Part shown: in pieces, positions 23,160-31,625 of the stretch
Layout of the letters: every line of letters begins with the position of its first letter
Numbering within the stretch: position 1 is the first letter of the stretch
NCBI GenBank assembly: GCA_964591295.1
Contig: CAZQAG010000003.1
Location: 22,494-86,493, forward strand
Length of the DNA: 64,000 bases
Direction: 5' to 3'
Source: VAXT01 sp964591295
GTDB lineage: Bacteria > Actinomycetota > Thermoleophilia > Gaiellales > Gaiellaceae
Made by a program: the position numbers and the translations under genes
The notes under the pieces: model-generated
Told to the model about the DNA's origin: nothing
What the model saw: only the letters and a program-made list of their open reading frames with translations
The model's database searches: none

Positions 23160-24620
23160 GTGGCAACGACCGTCCGCACACTCCAGAACTTCATCGCCGG
23201 CGACTGGGCCGACTCGACCGGCGAGCAGGTGAGGCAGATCGTCTCCCCCGTCACCGGCGAGACCCTCGCCGAGGTACCCGACGCGAGCCCGGAAGACGTG
23301 GCGCGCGCTGCGAAGGCGGCTCGCGACGCTCAGCCCGGCTGGGCCGCGCTCTCGGCCTGGGATCGAGCGAAGATCTGCCACACGATCGCGGAGAAAATCG
23401 ACGAGCGCCGCGAGGACATGGCCCGCGAGCTCACGCTCGAACAGGGCAAGCCGTACACGGCGGAGGCGCTGCCCGACCTGGAGGAGACGGCCGAGAACTT
23501 CCGCATCGCGGCCGAGGACGTCAAGCGGATGGAGTCGGCGATCATCCCGTCGCAGGACGTCAACAAGCGCATCCTCACCTTCCGCAAGCCGAACGGCGTC
23601 TACGCCGCGATCACGCCCTGGAACTTCCCGACGCTGATCCCCGTGGAGCTGATCGCGCCCGGCATCGCTGCGGGGAACACGATCGTGATGAAGCCGTCCG
23701 AGTGGACGCCGATCGCGATGGCCACGTTCATGCAGGCCATGGCCGATGCGGGCCTTCCCGAAGGAGTGGTCAACGTCATCTACGGCGGCGGCGAGGTCGG
23801 CGAGCGGCTGATCACAGACGAGTCGATCGACTGCATCGCATTCATCGGGTCGCACACCACGGCCGAGAAGATCGTCCGGGCCGCGGGCCTCAAGCGCTCG
23901 CTGATCGAGGCGAGCGGCAACGGCCCGGTGATCGTCCTCGACGATGCCGATCTCGAGTCGGCCGCGAAAGGCGCGGTCTTCGGCGGCTTCTTCTGCGCCG
24001 GCCAGGTGTGCTGCGCGACCGAGCGTGTGCTCGTCGACAAGCGCGTCCACGACGACTTCCTCGCCGCGGTCGTCAAGGAGGCCGAGACGTGGAAGCTCGG
24101 CGACCCCTACGACGACGACACCCTCGTCGGGCCGATGAACAACGAGCCGACGGCGCAGAAGATGGACCAACACCTCGAGGACGCCCTGGGCAAGGGCGCC
24201 GAGATCGTCGTCGGCGGGCAGCGTGACGGCGACCGACCGACCAACCTCTACTACCAGCCGACCGTGGTCGACCAGGTGGGCACCGACACGCTCATCAACC
24301 GCGACGAGACGTTCGGGCCGATCGTCCCGCTGATCACGGTCGACGGCGACGACCAGGCGCTCGAGGTGGCGAACGACTCGTACCTCGGCCTCCAGGCCGC
24401 CGTCTACACGAAGAGCCTCAACCGAGCGTTCCGCTTCCTCGACAACCTGCAGGTCGGCAACGTCGTCGTCAACGACTCGACCGACTACTGGGAGGCGCAC
24501 GAGCCGTTCGGAGGCGGCTCCGGGACGAGGTCGGGTTGGGGCCGGATCGGCGGCCGCTACACGATGCTGGACATGACCGACCTGAAGACGGCGGTGATCG
24601 ACACGAGCGGGTTGGACTGA
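23160..24620 (+). CDS. Aldehyde dehydrogenase family protein
   Basis: NAD(P)-dependent aldehyde dehydrogenase of 486 residues. Marks are the substrate-cofactor strand NGVYAAITPWNFPT, KPSEWTP, the general-base Glu in LIEASGNGP and the nucleophile in FFCAGQVCCATERV. The end ...GRIGGRYTMLDMTDLKTAVID resembles succinate-semialdehyde and betaine-aldehyde type enzymes, but the substrate is open. GTG start with AAAGGAG upstream. The MFS gene begins at its stop codon, suggesting a catabolic transport/oxidation pair. Confidence 0.93.
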   Translation: MATTVRTLQNFIAGDWADSTGEQVRQIVSPVTGETLAEVPDASPEDVARAAKAARDAQPGWAALSAWDRAKICHTIAEKIDERREDMARELTLEQGKPYTAEALPDLEETAENFRIAAEDVKRMESAIIPSQDVNKRILTFRKPNGVYAAITPWNFPTLIPVELIAPGIAAGNTIVMKPSEWTPIAMATFMQAMADAGLPEGVVNVIYGGGEVGERLITDESIDCIAFIGSHTTAEKIVRAAGLKRSLIEASGNGPVIVLDDADLESAAKGAVFGGFFCAGQVCCATERVLVDKRVHDDFLAAVVKEAETWKLGDPYDDDTLVGPMNNEPTAQKMDQHLEDALGKGAEIVVGGQRDGDRPTNLYYQPTVVDQVGTDTLINRDETFGPIVPLITVDGDDQALEVANDSYLGLQAAVYTKSLNRAFRFLDNLQVGNVVVNDSTDYWEAHEPFGGGSGTRSGWGRIGGRYTMLDMTDLKTAVIDTSGLD

Positions 24621-25705
24621 AGTACGCCGCCCTCCTCGCGCTGGCTGCGCTCGACGCCGCCGGCTACGGGATGCTTGCGCCGGTCCTCCCGGAGATCGGG
24701 GAGCAGACAGGCACCGGGCCGGGCGTCGCCGGTGTGCTCGTCGCCTGCTTCGGGCTGGGCCAGCTCGCCGGCTACCCGGTCGCGGGCTTCCTCGGGCAAC
24801 GACGCGGGGCCTCGTGGGTGCTGCGCATCTCGCTCGTGCTCTTGCTCGCCGGGGACGCTGCGTTCGTGCTCGGGGATGGGCTCGCCGTGTGGTTTCCCGC
24901 GCGCGCGCTCCAGGGCGTGGGTGCGGCAGGGCTCTGGATCGGGGTGAGCTTCGCGATCCTCGAGCTGTGGCCCGAGCAGGCGTACCAGCGAATCGCAGGC
25001 GCACTGGCCGCCTACTCGGCCGGAGCAATCGTCGGGCCGGCACTGGGCGCCGTCCACGGGATCAGGGCGCCGTTCGTGCTCCATGCGCTCGTGACCCTCG
25101 CGGCGTTCCTCCCGGTGATCGTGCTCGGGGCTGCGGAAGCGCGCGCCCAGATCGGATCGGATCGCTCGGTGCTCCGAACGCGCGCGTTCGCCCTCTCTGC
25201 CGCCGGCATCGTGCTGATCGCGCTCACGATCGGCACCCTCGACGGGCCGCTGCCTCTCCACTTCGCGGAGCGTCTCGATCAGGCCGAGATCGCGGGCCTG
25301 TACGTCCTCATCGCCATCGTGGTCGCAGCAGGCGCGATCTGGGCCGGGAAGCTCAAGCCGGTCACCGCTCTTGTGGCCGGGGCGATCCTGATTCCGATCG
25401 GCATAGCCGTCGTCGGAGCGACCGGCGCCGTCTCCAGCTGGATCCCTGGCCTGGCAGTCGCGGGAATGGGCTTCGGGCTCGGCGAGGCCGGCGCCCTCGG
25501 GATCCTGCTCGCAGCGGTGCCGAGAGAGCGGATCGTCACCGCGTGGGTGACCTCGGCGCAGCTATGGGCGGCCGGCTACCTCGTCGGGCCGGCCGTGGCG
25601 GGGCTCTTCGCCGAGGCCTTCGGCTATGCCGTTCTCGGAGCCGTGCCACTAGTGGGCTCGCTGCTCGTCGCGTACGTCTTGCGGTTCGGTCGGGCAGCCA
25701 CGTGA
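24617..25705 (+). CDS. MFS transporter
   Basis: Major-facilitator carrier of about 362 residues with around 12 hydrophobic helices. The first is LLALAALDAAGYGMLAPVLPEIG, then GQLAGYPVAGFLGQRRGASWV is the loop 2-3 signature (GxxxDRxGRR variant). No ATG, GTG or TTG lies between the aldehyde dehydrogenase stop and helix 1, so I place the start at CTG 24617, which overlaps that stop (CTGA). A non-standard start is the weak point. Substrate unknown. Confidence 0.75.
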   Translation: MKYAALLALAALDAAGYGMLAPVLPEIGEQTGTGPGVAGVLVACFGLGQLAGYPVAGFLGQRRGASWVLRISLVLLLAGDAAFVLGDGLAVWFPARALQGVGAAGLWIGVSFAILELWPEQAYQRIAGALAAYSAGAIVGPALGAVHGIRAPFVLHALVTLAAFLPVIVLGAAEARAQIGSDRSVLRTRAFALSAAGIVLIALTIGTLDGPLPLHFAERLDQAEIAGLYVLIAIVVAAGAIWAGKLKPVTALVAGAILIPIGIAVVGATGAVSSWIPGLAVAGMGFGLGEAGALGILLAAVPRERIVTAWVTSAQLWAAGYLVGPAVAGLFAEAFGYAVLGAVPLVGSLLVAYVLRFGRAAT

Positions 25706-25719
25706 ACTGAAGCGTGAAG

Positions 25720-25725
25720 TAGCGT
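25720..25725 (+). promoter_or_regulatory. -10 box of ltrA (leaderless)
   Basis: TAGCGT, 7 nt before the GTG start. Confidence 0.5.
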
Positions 25726-25732
25726 CCGCTGC

Positions 25733-26860
25733 GTGGAGGGCTCACGAGGCGAGGAGCGTGTCACCCCGCTCGAGCTCTTCTTCGACCTCGTCTTCGTCTT
25801 TGCGATCACGCAGGTCACGAGCATGCTCTCGGACGACCCGACCTGGGGCGGCGTCGGGCGGGCGATGCTCGTGCTGGGCGCGCTCTGGTGGGCCTGGACC
25901 GGCTACGCCTGGCTGACGAATACGGTCAACCCGGACGCGGGGGCCGTGCGACTGGCAATCCTCGGGGCGATGGGTGCGATGCTCGTCGTGGCGCTCGCGG
26001 TGCCGCATGCCTTCGGAGACGACGGGATTCTCTTCGGTGTCGCCTACTTCGCCGTCCGCCTCCTGCACATCGTCCTCTTCGCCCTCGCAGCCCGAGGCGA
26101 CCGCGAACTGCTCCGCAGCGTCCTGCGGCTTGGGATCGGGGCCACGATCGGATCGGGGCTCATCGTCATCGCCGGCTTCACCGACGGCGTGGCTCAGGCC
26201 GCCCTCTGGACGATCGCGCTCTCGCTCGACTACCTTGGCGGAGCCTTCAGCAGCGGCGGTTGGCGTGTCTCGCCGGGGCACTTTGCAGAGCGCCACGGCC
26301 TGATCATCATCATCGCCCTGGGCGAGTCGATCATTGCCATCGGAGTCGGCGCGCGCGGCGAACTGGACGAGGGCGTGATCACGGCCGCCGTCCTCGGCAT
26401 CGCCGTCATCGCAGCCCTCTGGTGGTCGTACTTCGACGTGGTCGCCCTCGTCGCGGAACGGAAGCTCAAAGAAGCGAGTGGCGTCGCGCAGGCATCACTT
26501 GCTCGAGACACGTACAGCTACCTCCACCTGCCGATGGTCGCGGGCATCGTCCTCTTTGCCCTCGCCCTGAAGCAGACGCTCGGTCACATCGGCGACGAGC
26601 TCGACGCCGTCGGTGCTGTCGCGCTCTGCGGCGGCCCGGCGATGTACCTGCTCGCCCACGACGCGATGCGCTTTCGCACGAGCCGGACGTACAACGGGCG
26701 GCGGCTGCTCGCGGTGATCGCGCTCCTGGCGCTTCTTCCGGTCGCGCTCTCGGTGCCCGCGCTCGCCGCGCTCGGCGCTGTGACGGCTGTCTGCTGGGCG
26801 CTCGTTGCCTGGGAGGCACTGCGCCATTCCGATACGAGAGCCCGCATTCGCCACGCCTGA
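25733..26860 (+). CDS. Low-temperature-requirement protein A (LtrA) family membrane protein
   Basis: A 375-residue polytopic membrane protein with about 10 hydrophobic helices and the family signatures TPLELFFDLVFVFAITQ near the N-terminus, HFAERHGLIIIIALGESIIAIG in the middle and a WWSYFD segment. LtrA was named from a cold-growth mutant in Listeria; its biochemical function is unsettled. The GTG start has TAGCGT 7 nt upstream. It has no clear operon partners. Confidence 0.88.
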   Translation: MEGSRGEERVTPLELFFDLVFVFAITQVTSMLSDDPTWGGVGRAMLVLGALWWAWTGYAWLTNTVNPDAGAVRLAILGAMGAMLVVALAVPHAFGDDGILFGVAYFAVRLLHIVLFALAARGDRELLRSVLRLGIGATIGSGLIVIAGFTDGVAQAALWTIALSLDYLGGAFSSGGWRVSPGHFAERHGLIIIIALGESIIAIGVGARGELDEGVITAAVLGIAVIAALWWSYFDVVALVAERKLKEASGVAQASLARDTYSYLHLPMVAGIVLFALALKQTLGHIGDELDAVGAVALCGGPAMYLLAHDAMRFRTSRTYNGRRLLAVIALLALLPVALSVPALAALGAVTAVCWALVAWEALRHSDTRARIRHA

Positions 26861-26927
26861 AGCTTGCGCTTTCTTACCCCTCCCTTGAGGGTCTCTTTGG
26901 CCTGCGAGGCCGACGATGTAGGAACAG

Positions 26928-27557
26928 ATGCGCAGGCTCGCAATCATTGCCATTGCGGCCGTTTCACTCGTGGCCGCCCAGGCCTCAGACGCGGCGATCG
27001 TCACGCGCCATGACCGGGCCGGACGCGTCGTCACATTCGACGTTCGCGCGCCCGGCGTGCAGGTGGGCTGGTATGCAGCCGTCCTTCGCAACACCATTCA
27101 CGGGGACGAGATCGAGACTGCCCGCATCCGCATCGTGCACCCCAGCCGGATCTCGATGCTGTGTGAAGGCAGGTATACGCAGAGCTGCTACGAGGGCGAC
27201 GAGAAGGGCGGCGTCCTGATCATCCCTGCGGGCCGTTCGGCCTGGGCAGCGCACCTTCTCGTGCACGAGTACGCGCACCACATCGACATGGCGCGGTCGA
27301 ACTTCCTGTTCACGGACAAGCCGTGGGCGCCCACCTGGTGGTCGGCACGAGGCGTGAAAGCCGCGCTCGCCAAAGGACAGATGTCGCTCACCGACAGCCT
27401 CGGTTGGGAACGCGCGGTCGGAGAGATCTTCGCCGAGGACTACGTGCAGCTCAACCTGCGCTCTCGCTACAGCATCGGCTGGCTCGCCCCGCCGAGTAAC
27501 GCGATCAAGGCCGCGCTCCGGCGCGACCTGCGCTCCGGAATTACGCCGGGCTCCTAG
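26928..27557 (+). CDS. Secreted putative zinc metalloprotease
   Basis: A 209-residue protein with a signal peptide (about 1-22, cleaved near DAA) and a zinc-binding HEYAHH (HExxH) motif at about residue 114, preceded by a hydrophobic strand as in gluzincins. EIFAEDYVQ (about 164-172) could supply the third ligand. Two cysteines near residues 75-84 may form a disulfide. The fold beyond the motif is not assigned to a family. Its stop codon directly abuts that of the next, convergent gene. Confidence 0.65.
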   Translation: MRRLAIIAIAAVSLVAAQASDAAIVTRHDRAGRVVTFDVRAPGVQVGWYAAVLRNTIHGDEIETARIRIVHPSRISMLCEGRYTQSCYEGDEKGGVLIIPAGRSAWAAHLLVHEYAHHIDMARSNFLFTDKPWAPTWWSARGVKAALAKGQMSLTDSLGWERAVGEIFAEDYVQLNLRSRYSIGWLAPPSNAIKAALRRDLRSGITPGS

Positions 27558-28457
27558 TTACTTGCGCACGCGGGTCACCCAGTAGTCCGTATTCGGCTCC
27601 GGCGGGGTCCCGAAGCGGGCATTCACCGCGTACAGGTGTCGGCCGAACTCGTCGATCGTCGTGGGAACGTCGAACTGGGGACTCGTGATCTCGCGGACGA
27701 CCCTCCCGGAAGCGAGATCGCGCCGCACGCGCACGACCGCGATCCGATTGGCCGTGTTGCGAACGACGTAGAGCGTCCGGCCGTCGAGCAGGATGCCGTC
27801 TCCGGCCATGACCGTCGAGCCGCCGAGGTCGATCTCGTCGGTGACTCCGCGGCGGTTGACCTTGAACAGCTTGCCGGTGTTCGACTGGACGATTACGAGC
27901 GTGCGCCCGTTCGGAGTCGCGTCGATGCCGTTCGTGTTGAAGTTCTCTCCGAAGACGATGTCGCCGGTGAGCGGGATGGCTCTCGCCGGTCCGAGCCTCC
28001 CGTTGCGCCCGATTCGCACCTTGTAGAGGAACGGCTTGAACGAGTCGGTGAACCAGGCGGCGTCACGTGTCACGACCACGTCGTTCACGAACGTCGGCGC
28101 CGTGGCGAAGTTGAACTGAGCGATGTCCGCGCCGGTCCTGGCGTCGTAGACGAAGCCGCTGCCGGTGGGCCCGCCCGCGACGAACAGGCGGCCTCGATGG
28201 AAGTCGACCCCGATCGCACGTCGCCCCCGGTCGGGAACGAGCACGGCCCCCTGGCCGGTGCGAAGGTCGCCGCGCCAGATGCGCCCGGTCGGAATCGAGC
28301 CGACGTAGACGGTTGTGCCTCTCCCGATCGCGATGCCTTCGGGCTGGAACCCGTCTGGCAGGTCGATTCGGTCGGGGAACGGGCTGGCGCTCGAGGCGGC
28401 GAGCGGTAGCAATAGAGCGAGACCCGCAAGCGCGACGAACAAGTGAAAGCGTCTCAT
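27558..28457 (-). CDS. Secreted SMP-30/gluconolactonase-like beta-propeller protein
   Basis: A 299-residue exported protein: signal peptide (about 1-25), then repeated propeller-like strands such as LPDGFQPEGIAIGRGTTVYVGS, NTNGIDATPNGRTLVIVQSNTGKLF and GDGILLDGRTLYVVRNTANRI. The NTNGIDATPNG pattern is typical of SMP-30/LRE-like six-bladed propellers that bind a metal in the pore. Enzyme activity is not established. ATG 28457 is preceded by AAAGGAG at 6 nt. It converges exactly stop-to-stop with the metalloprotease gene. Confidence 0.75.
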   Translation of the reverse strand: MRRFHLFVALAGLALLLPLAASSASPFPDRIDLPDGFQPEGIAIGRGTTVYVGSIPTGRIWRGDLRTGQGAVLVPDRGRRAIGVDFHRGRLFVAGGPTGSGFVYDARTGADIAQFNFATAPTFVNDVVVTRDAAWFTDSFKPFLYKVRIGRNGRLGPARAIPLTGDIVFGENFNTNGIDATPNGRTLVIVQSNTGKLFKVNRRGVTDEIDLGGSTVMAGDGILLDGRTLYVVRNTANRIAVVRVRRDLASGRVVREITSPQFDVPTTIDEFGRHLYAVNARFGTPPEPNTDYWVTRVRK

Positions 28458-28592
28458 CACAAGCTCCTTTCTCGGACTGACGGCTGGTTTCTTCGCCTAC
28501 CCGGATACGGGCAAACGAACCATCCGGTTCACTCGACCCCCCACCCGATCACTTTCGGCCTGGGACAGAGGCGGCGCAACGGGGTCCGGAGC

Positions 28593-28598
28593 TACGCT
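28593..28598 (+). promoter_or_regulatory. -10 box of the 28605 gene (leaderless)
   Basis: TACGCT, 6 nt before the ATG. Confidence 0.45.
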
Positions 28599-28604
28599 TC
28601 TCCC

Positions 28605-28808
28605 ATGCTTCACAAGGTGCGTTCCTTCTGGAAGAAGCTCACCGGGTCGTCGCTCCAGCGCAGCGACTACTCGACGGAGTCGAGGCAGCACATGGAGAAC
28701 TACGACGCCGTGGCCGCCCGTTACGACATCGACGTGCAATCCGACGGCGGGCACGACTTTCCGCCGAACTACGTGAGGCCGGTCGACGAGGGCCGGCCCC
28801 GCAAGTAA
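28605..28808 (+). CDS. Small hypothetical protein
   Basis: A 67-residue soluble, charged protein starting MLHKVRSFWKKLTGSS and ending in DFPPNYVRPVDEGRPRK. The open frame is longer, but the upstream part overlaps the start of the divergent propeller gene, and TACGCT lies 6 nt before ATG 28605. No family is recognised. The pattern (amphipathic N-terminal helix, acidic middle) gives no function. Confidence 0.5.
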   Translation: MLHKVRSFWKKLTGSSLQRSDYSTESRQHMENYDAVAARYDIDVQSDGGHDFPPNYVRPVDEGRPRK

Positions 28809-28835
28809 ACGGAGCCGACCCCCGAACCTAGCTCG

Positions 28836-29300
28836 TTAGCGCGGTTCGCCCGCGTGCACTTCGCCGCGCCACGCACCGGTCTCGGCGCCCAGCGTCTCGA
28901 TCAGCTCCTTGAAGCGCACGAGGTCCTGCTCGACCTGCCGCGAGTCGAGGCCGATCTTCGCGCCGAGTTGTTCCTTCAACCCCTCCGGCTCGTAGGACAT
29001 CTCGACCATGACGAGCGTCTTGTCCTCGCCGAGCGGCTCGAACGTGACGAGGCCGTTCGGCCCGTTGCCGTCGACCGCACGCCAGGCGATCTTCCGGTCC
29101 GGGACCTGCTCGAGGATCTCTGCTTGCCACTCACGGCGCTCGCCACCGATCTCAGCGACCCAGCGCAGGTGCGTGTCGTCGGTCTGCTCGACAGACTCGA
29201 CGCCATCCAGGAACTTCGGGAACTCTTCGAACTGCGTCCACTGGTTGTAAGCCGTGCTCACCGGCACGGTCACTTCGATCGACTCTTTGATCGTCTCCAA
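28836..29300 (-). CDS. SRPBCC/Coq10-type START-domain protein
   Basis: A 154-residue helix-grip protein of the polyketide cyclase/START superfamily: ESIEVTVPVSTAYNQWTQFEEFPKFLDGVESVEQ, then RREWQAEILEQVPDRKIAW and a long C-terminal helix. These bind hydrophobic ligands; the Coq10-like subset handles quinones or lipids. TTG 29300 is chosen since AAGGGG lies 6 nt upstream and homologs begin at this point; a GTG at 29327 would add nine basic residues. No partner is indicated. Confidence 0.82.
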   Translation of the reverse strand: METIKESIEVTVPVSTAYNQWTQFEEFPKFLDGVESVEQTDDTHLRWVAEIGGERREWQAEILEQVPDRKIAWRAVDGNGPNGLVTFEPLGEDKTLVMVEMSYEPEGLKEQLGAKIGLDSRQVEQDLVRFKELIETLGAETGAWRGEVHAGEPR

Positions 29301-29377
29301 GTTGAACCCCTTTCTCCTCGTTTCCACTTGAGCACCTTCCCGGGAGACGGGTGCCTAAACGTCTGTGTCGAGCGCAA

Positions 29378-30580
29378 TCAGCTGGACTTGAACCGCGCAG
29401 CCTCGTCGGACCCGCCGGTGGCGTCGCCCGCGCTGTACGAGTGGGCGCCCGCGCCCGCGAGCCGGCCGCCGTCGACGATCAGGTACTCCTCGCGGATCGG
29501 CTTTCCGTCGAACCAGCATTCGAGAATCTCACGGGTCCCGGCTGCATAACGGGCCTGCGCCGAGAGGCTCGTCCCCGAGGTGTGCGGCGTCATCCCGTGG
29601 TTTCGCATCGTCCGCCACGGATGATCCTGCGGTGCGGGCTGGGGGAACCAGACGTCGCCCGCATAGCCCGCCAGCTGCCCGCTCTCGCACGCGCGCACGA
29701 CTGCATCCCGATCGCAGATCTTCCCGCGCGCCGTGTTCACGAGGTATGCGCCGCGCTTCATCCGGCCGATCAGCTCCTCGTCGAAGAGGTGTTCCGTCTC
29801 GGGGTGCAGGGGCGCGTTGATCGTGACGACGTCGCACACGGCGACGAGCTCCTCCGCCGTGTCGTGGTAGGTGACGCCGAGCTCCTCCTCGACATCGGGC
29901 GGAAGCCGGTGCTGATCCGTGTAGTGCAGGCCGACCTCGAACGGCTTGAGGCGGCGAAGCACCGCCGAGCCGATTCGCCCTGCGCCGACGGTGCCCACCT
30001 GCATGCCCTCGAGGTCGTAGGAGCGCGACACGGCGTCCGCGATGTTCCAGCCCCCGTCGAGCACGATCTGGTGCGCGGGGATGTAGTTGCGCACGAGGGC
30101 GAGGATCATCATCACCACGTGCTCGGAGACGCTGATCGAGTTCGAGTACGTCACCTCGGCGACGGTGATGCCGCGGTCGATGGCCGCCTGTAGGTCGACG
30201 TGATCCGAGCCGATTCCCGCGGTAATCGCCAGCTTCAGATTGGGCGCCTTCGCGATCCGCTCCGCTGTCAGATACGCCGGCCAGAACGGCTGGGAGATGA
30301 CGATCTCCGCATCCGGAAGCCCGCGCTCGAAAGCCGAGTCGGGCCCGTCCTTGTCAGACGTGACAGTCAGCTCGTGGCCGCGCTCCTCGAGGAACCCCCG
30401 CAGCCCGAGCTCCCCGGAGACGCTCCCGAGCAGCTCGCCGGGCGTGAAGTCGATCGCCTCGGGAGTCGGCGTCGACTGACCTCCGAAGTAGCTACCGATC
30501 TGCGGAACGTCGTCACGCGCGTAGGACAGCGGATAACCGTCGACGGGGTCGTCGTAGAGCACGCAGAGAACGTTCGCCAC
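29378..30580 (-). CDS. fdh: NAD-dependent formate dehydrogenase (D-2-hydroxyacid dehydrogenase family)
   Basis: Metal-free enzyme oxidising formate to CO2 with NAD. It has 400 residues. Diagnostic segments are VLYDDPVDGYPLSYARD at the N-terminus, AGIGSDHVDL, VTYSNSISVSEH, the Rossmann GAGRIG, NTARGKICDRDAV, and DHPWRTMRNHGMTPHTSGTSLSAQARYAAGT with the catalytic Gln/His region. GTG 30580 lies 4 nt after the XdhC stop and matches the family start; an ATG at 30607 overlapping XdhC is the alternative. Co-transcription with XdhC is odd because this FDH needs no molybdenum. Confidence 0.93.
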   Translation of the reverse strand: MANVLCVLYDDPVDGYPLSYARDDVPQIGSYFGGQSTPTPEAIDFTPGELLGSVSGELGLRGFLEERGHELTVTSDKDGPDSAFERGLPDAEIVISQPFWPAYLTAERIAKAPNLKLAITAGIGSDHVDLQAAIDRGITVAEVTYSNSISVSEHVVMMILALVRNYIPAHQIVLDGGWNIADAVSRSYDLEGMQVGTVGAGRIGSAVLRRLKPFEVGLHYTDQHRLPPDVEEELGVTYHDTAEELVAVCDVVTINAPLHPETEHLFDEELIGRMKRGAYLVNTARGKICDRDAVVRACESGQLAGYAGDVWFPQPAPQDHPWRTMRNHGMTPHTSGTSLSAQARYAAGTREILECWFDGKPIREEYLIVDGGRLAGAGAHSYSAGDATGGSDEAARFKSS

Positions 30581-30584
30581 GTGC

Positions 30585-31508
30585 CTATCTTTGCTGGAGC
30601 TCGGCATGGATGCGGCCCTTGGCGTTCTTCAGCGGCCCGCCTGGACGGCCTGTCCGGGCGGCGAGGATCTCGGCCAGGATCGAGACGGCGGTCTCGGACG
30701 GGGTCTCGGCCCCGATGTCGAGCCCGGTCGGGCCGGAGATGCGATCGATCTCGTCCTCGCCCAGGCCCTCTTCGAGGAGCAAGCCGCGGCGGCGCTCCTG
30801 GTTGCGCCGGGAGCCGAGTGCTCCGACGTAGAACGCGTCGGTGCGAAGCGCGCCTGCGAGTGCCGGGATGTCGAAGCGATCCTCGTGGGTCAGGACGACG
30901 ACCGCTGTCCAGTCGTCCGGCTGCACCTGAGCGAGCGTCTCCTCCGGCCATTCCACGAGCAGCTCGTCCGCGCTCGGGATGCGCGAGGGCGTCGCAAACT
31001 TGCCGCGTGCGTCGGCGACGATCGTGTGCCAGCCGAGCAGCTTCGCAGCGGCGCAGAGCGCCTCAGCCGCGTCGACGGCGCCGAAGACGAGCAGGCGCGG
31101 CGGCGGGCCGTACTCCTCGCGGAAGCCGTTTCCGAGAGTGACCTCGATGCGCCCGCCCCGCTCGATCGCAGCCAGCACCGGCTCGATCTCTTCCCACGGC
31201 GTCTGTTCGACGAAGACGTCGATCTCCCCTCCGCAGGGGAGGCCGACCGACCACGCCTTCACGTCCGAGATCCCGTACGAGACGAGCTTCGATTCGGCGC
31301 CGGCGAGGATCTCGCGCGACTGCTCGTAGACCTCGTTCTCGACACAGCCGCCGGAGACGGACCCTGCAAGCTCGCCGCGCTCCGAGATCGCGAGCTTCGA
31401 GCCGATCGGCCGCGGCGAAGAGCCACGCGAAGCCACCAGCGTGGCAATGACGACGCGCTCGTCGCCGCGAGCCCGCCACGCGCGAAGGTCGGCCATGATC
31501 TCCCGCAT
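30585..31508 (-). CDS. XdhC/CoxI family molybdoenzyme maturation protein
   Basis: A 307-residue protein with an N-terminal XdhC domain (VVIATLVASRGSSPRPIGSKLAISERGELAGSVSGGCVE, about 18-56) and a C-terminal Rossmann domain (about 135-290; LLVFGAVDAAEALCAAAKLLGW and YVGALGSRRNQERR). XdhC proteins hold and sulfurate Mo cofactor before it enters xanthine- or CO-dehydrogenase-type enzymes. No such enzyme is in the window. The ATG has TAGGCT 6 nt upstream. It heads a two-gene operon with formate dehydrogenase. Confidence 0.9.
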   Translation of the reverse strand: MREIMADLRAWRARGDERVVIATLVASRGSSPRPIGSKLAISERGELAGSVSGGCVENEVYEQSREILAGAESKLVSYGISDVKAWSVGLPCGGEIDVFVEQTPWEEIEPVLAAIERGGRIEVTLGNGFREEYGPPPRLLVFGAVDAAEALCAAAKLLGWHTIVADARGKFATPSRIPSADELLVEWPEETLAQVQPDDWTAVVVLTHEDRFDIPALAGALRTDAFYVGALGSRRNQERRRGLLLEEGLGEDEIDRISGPTGLDIGAETPSETAVSILAEILAARTGRPGGPLKNAKGRIHAELQQR

Positions 31509-31514
31509 AGCCCG

Positions 31515-31520
31515 AGCCTA
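31515..31520 (-). promoter_or_regulatory. -10 box of xdhC-fdh (leaderless)
   Basis: TAGGCT on the minus strand, 6 nt before the ATG. Confidence 0.55.
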
Positions 31521-31625
31521 GCGGGGCGGTTGACCAAAAACTCTTGCGAGCAGGGTTGTGAGCAAGCAGAATGAACTGAAGATCGTCGCCAGTGCCCAGA
31601 AGCCGAGCCCAGGGAGGGTCTGACC

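Noticed and set aside
22841..24226. Long alternative plus-strand frame overlapping the aldehyde dehydrogenase gene
   Set aside because: Arg/Gly-rich shadow frame of high-GC coding sequence; the dehydrogenase frame has clear catalytic motifs.
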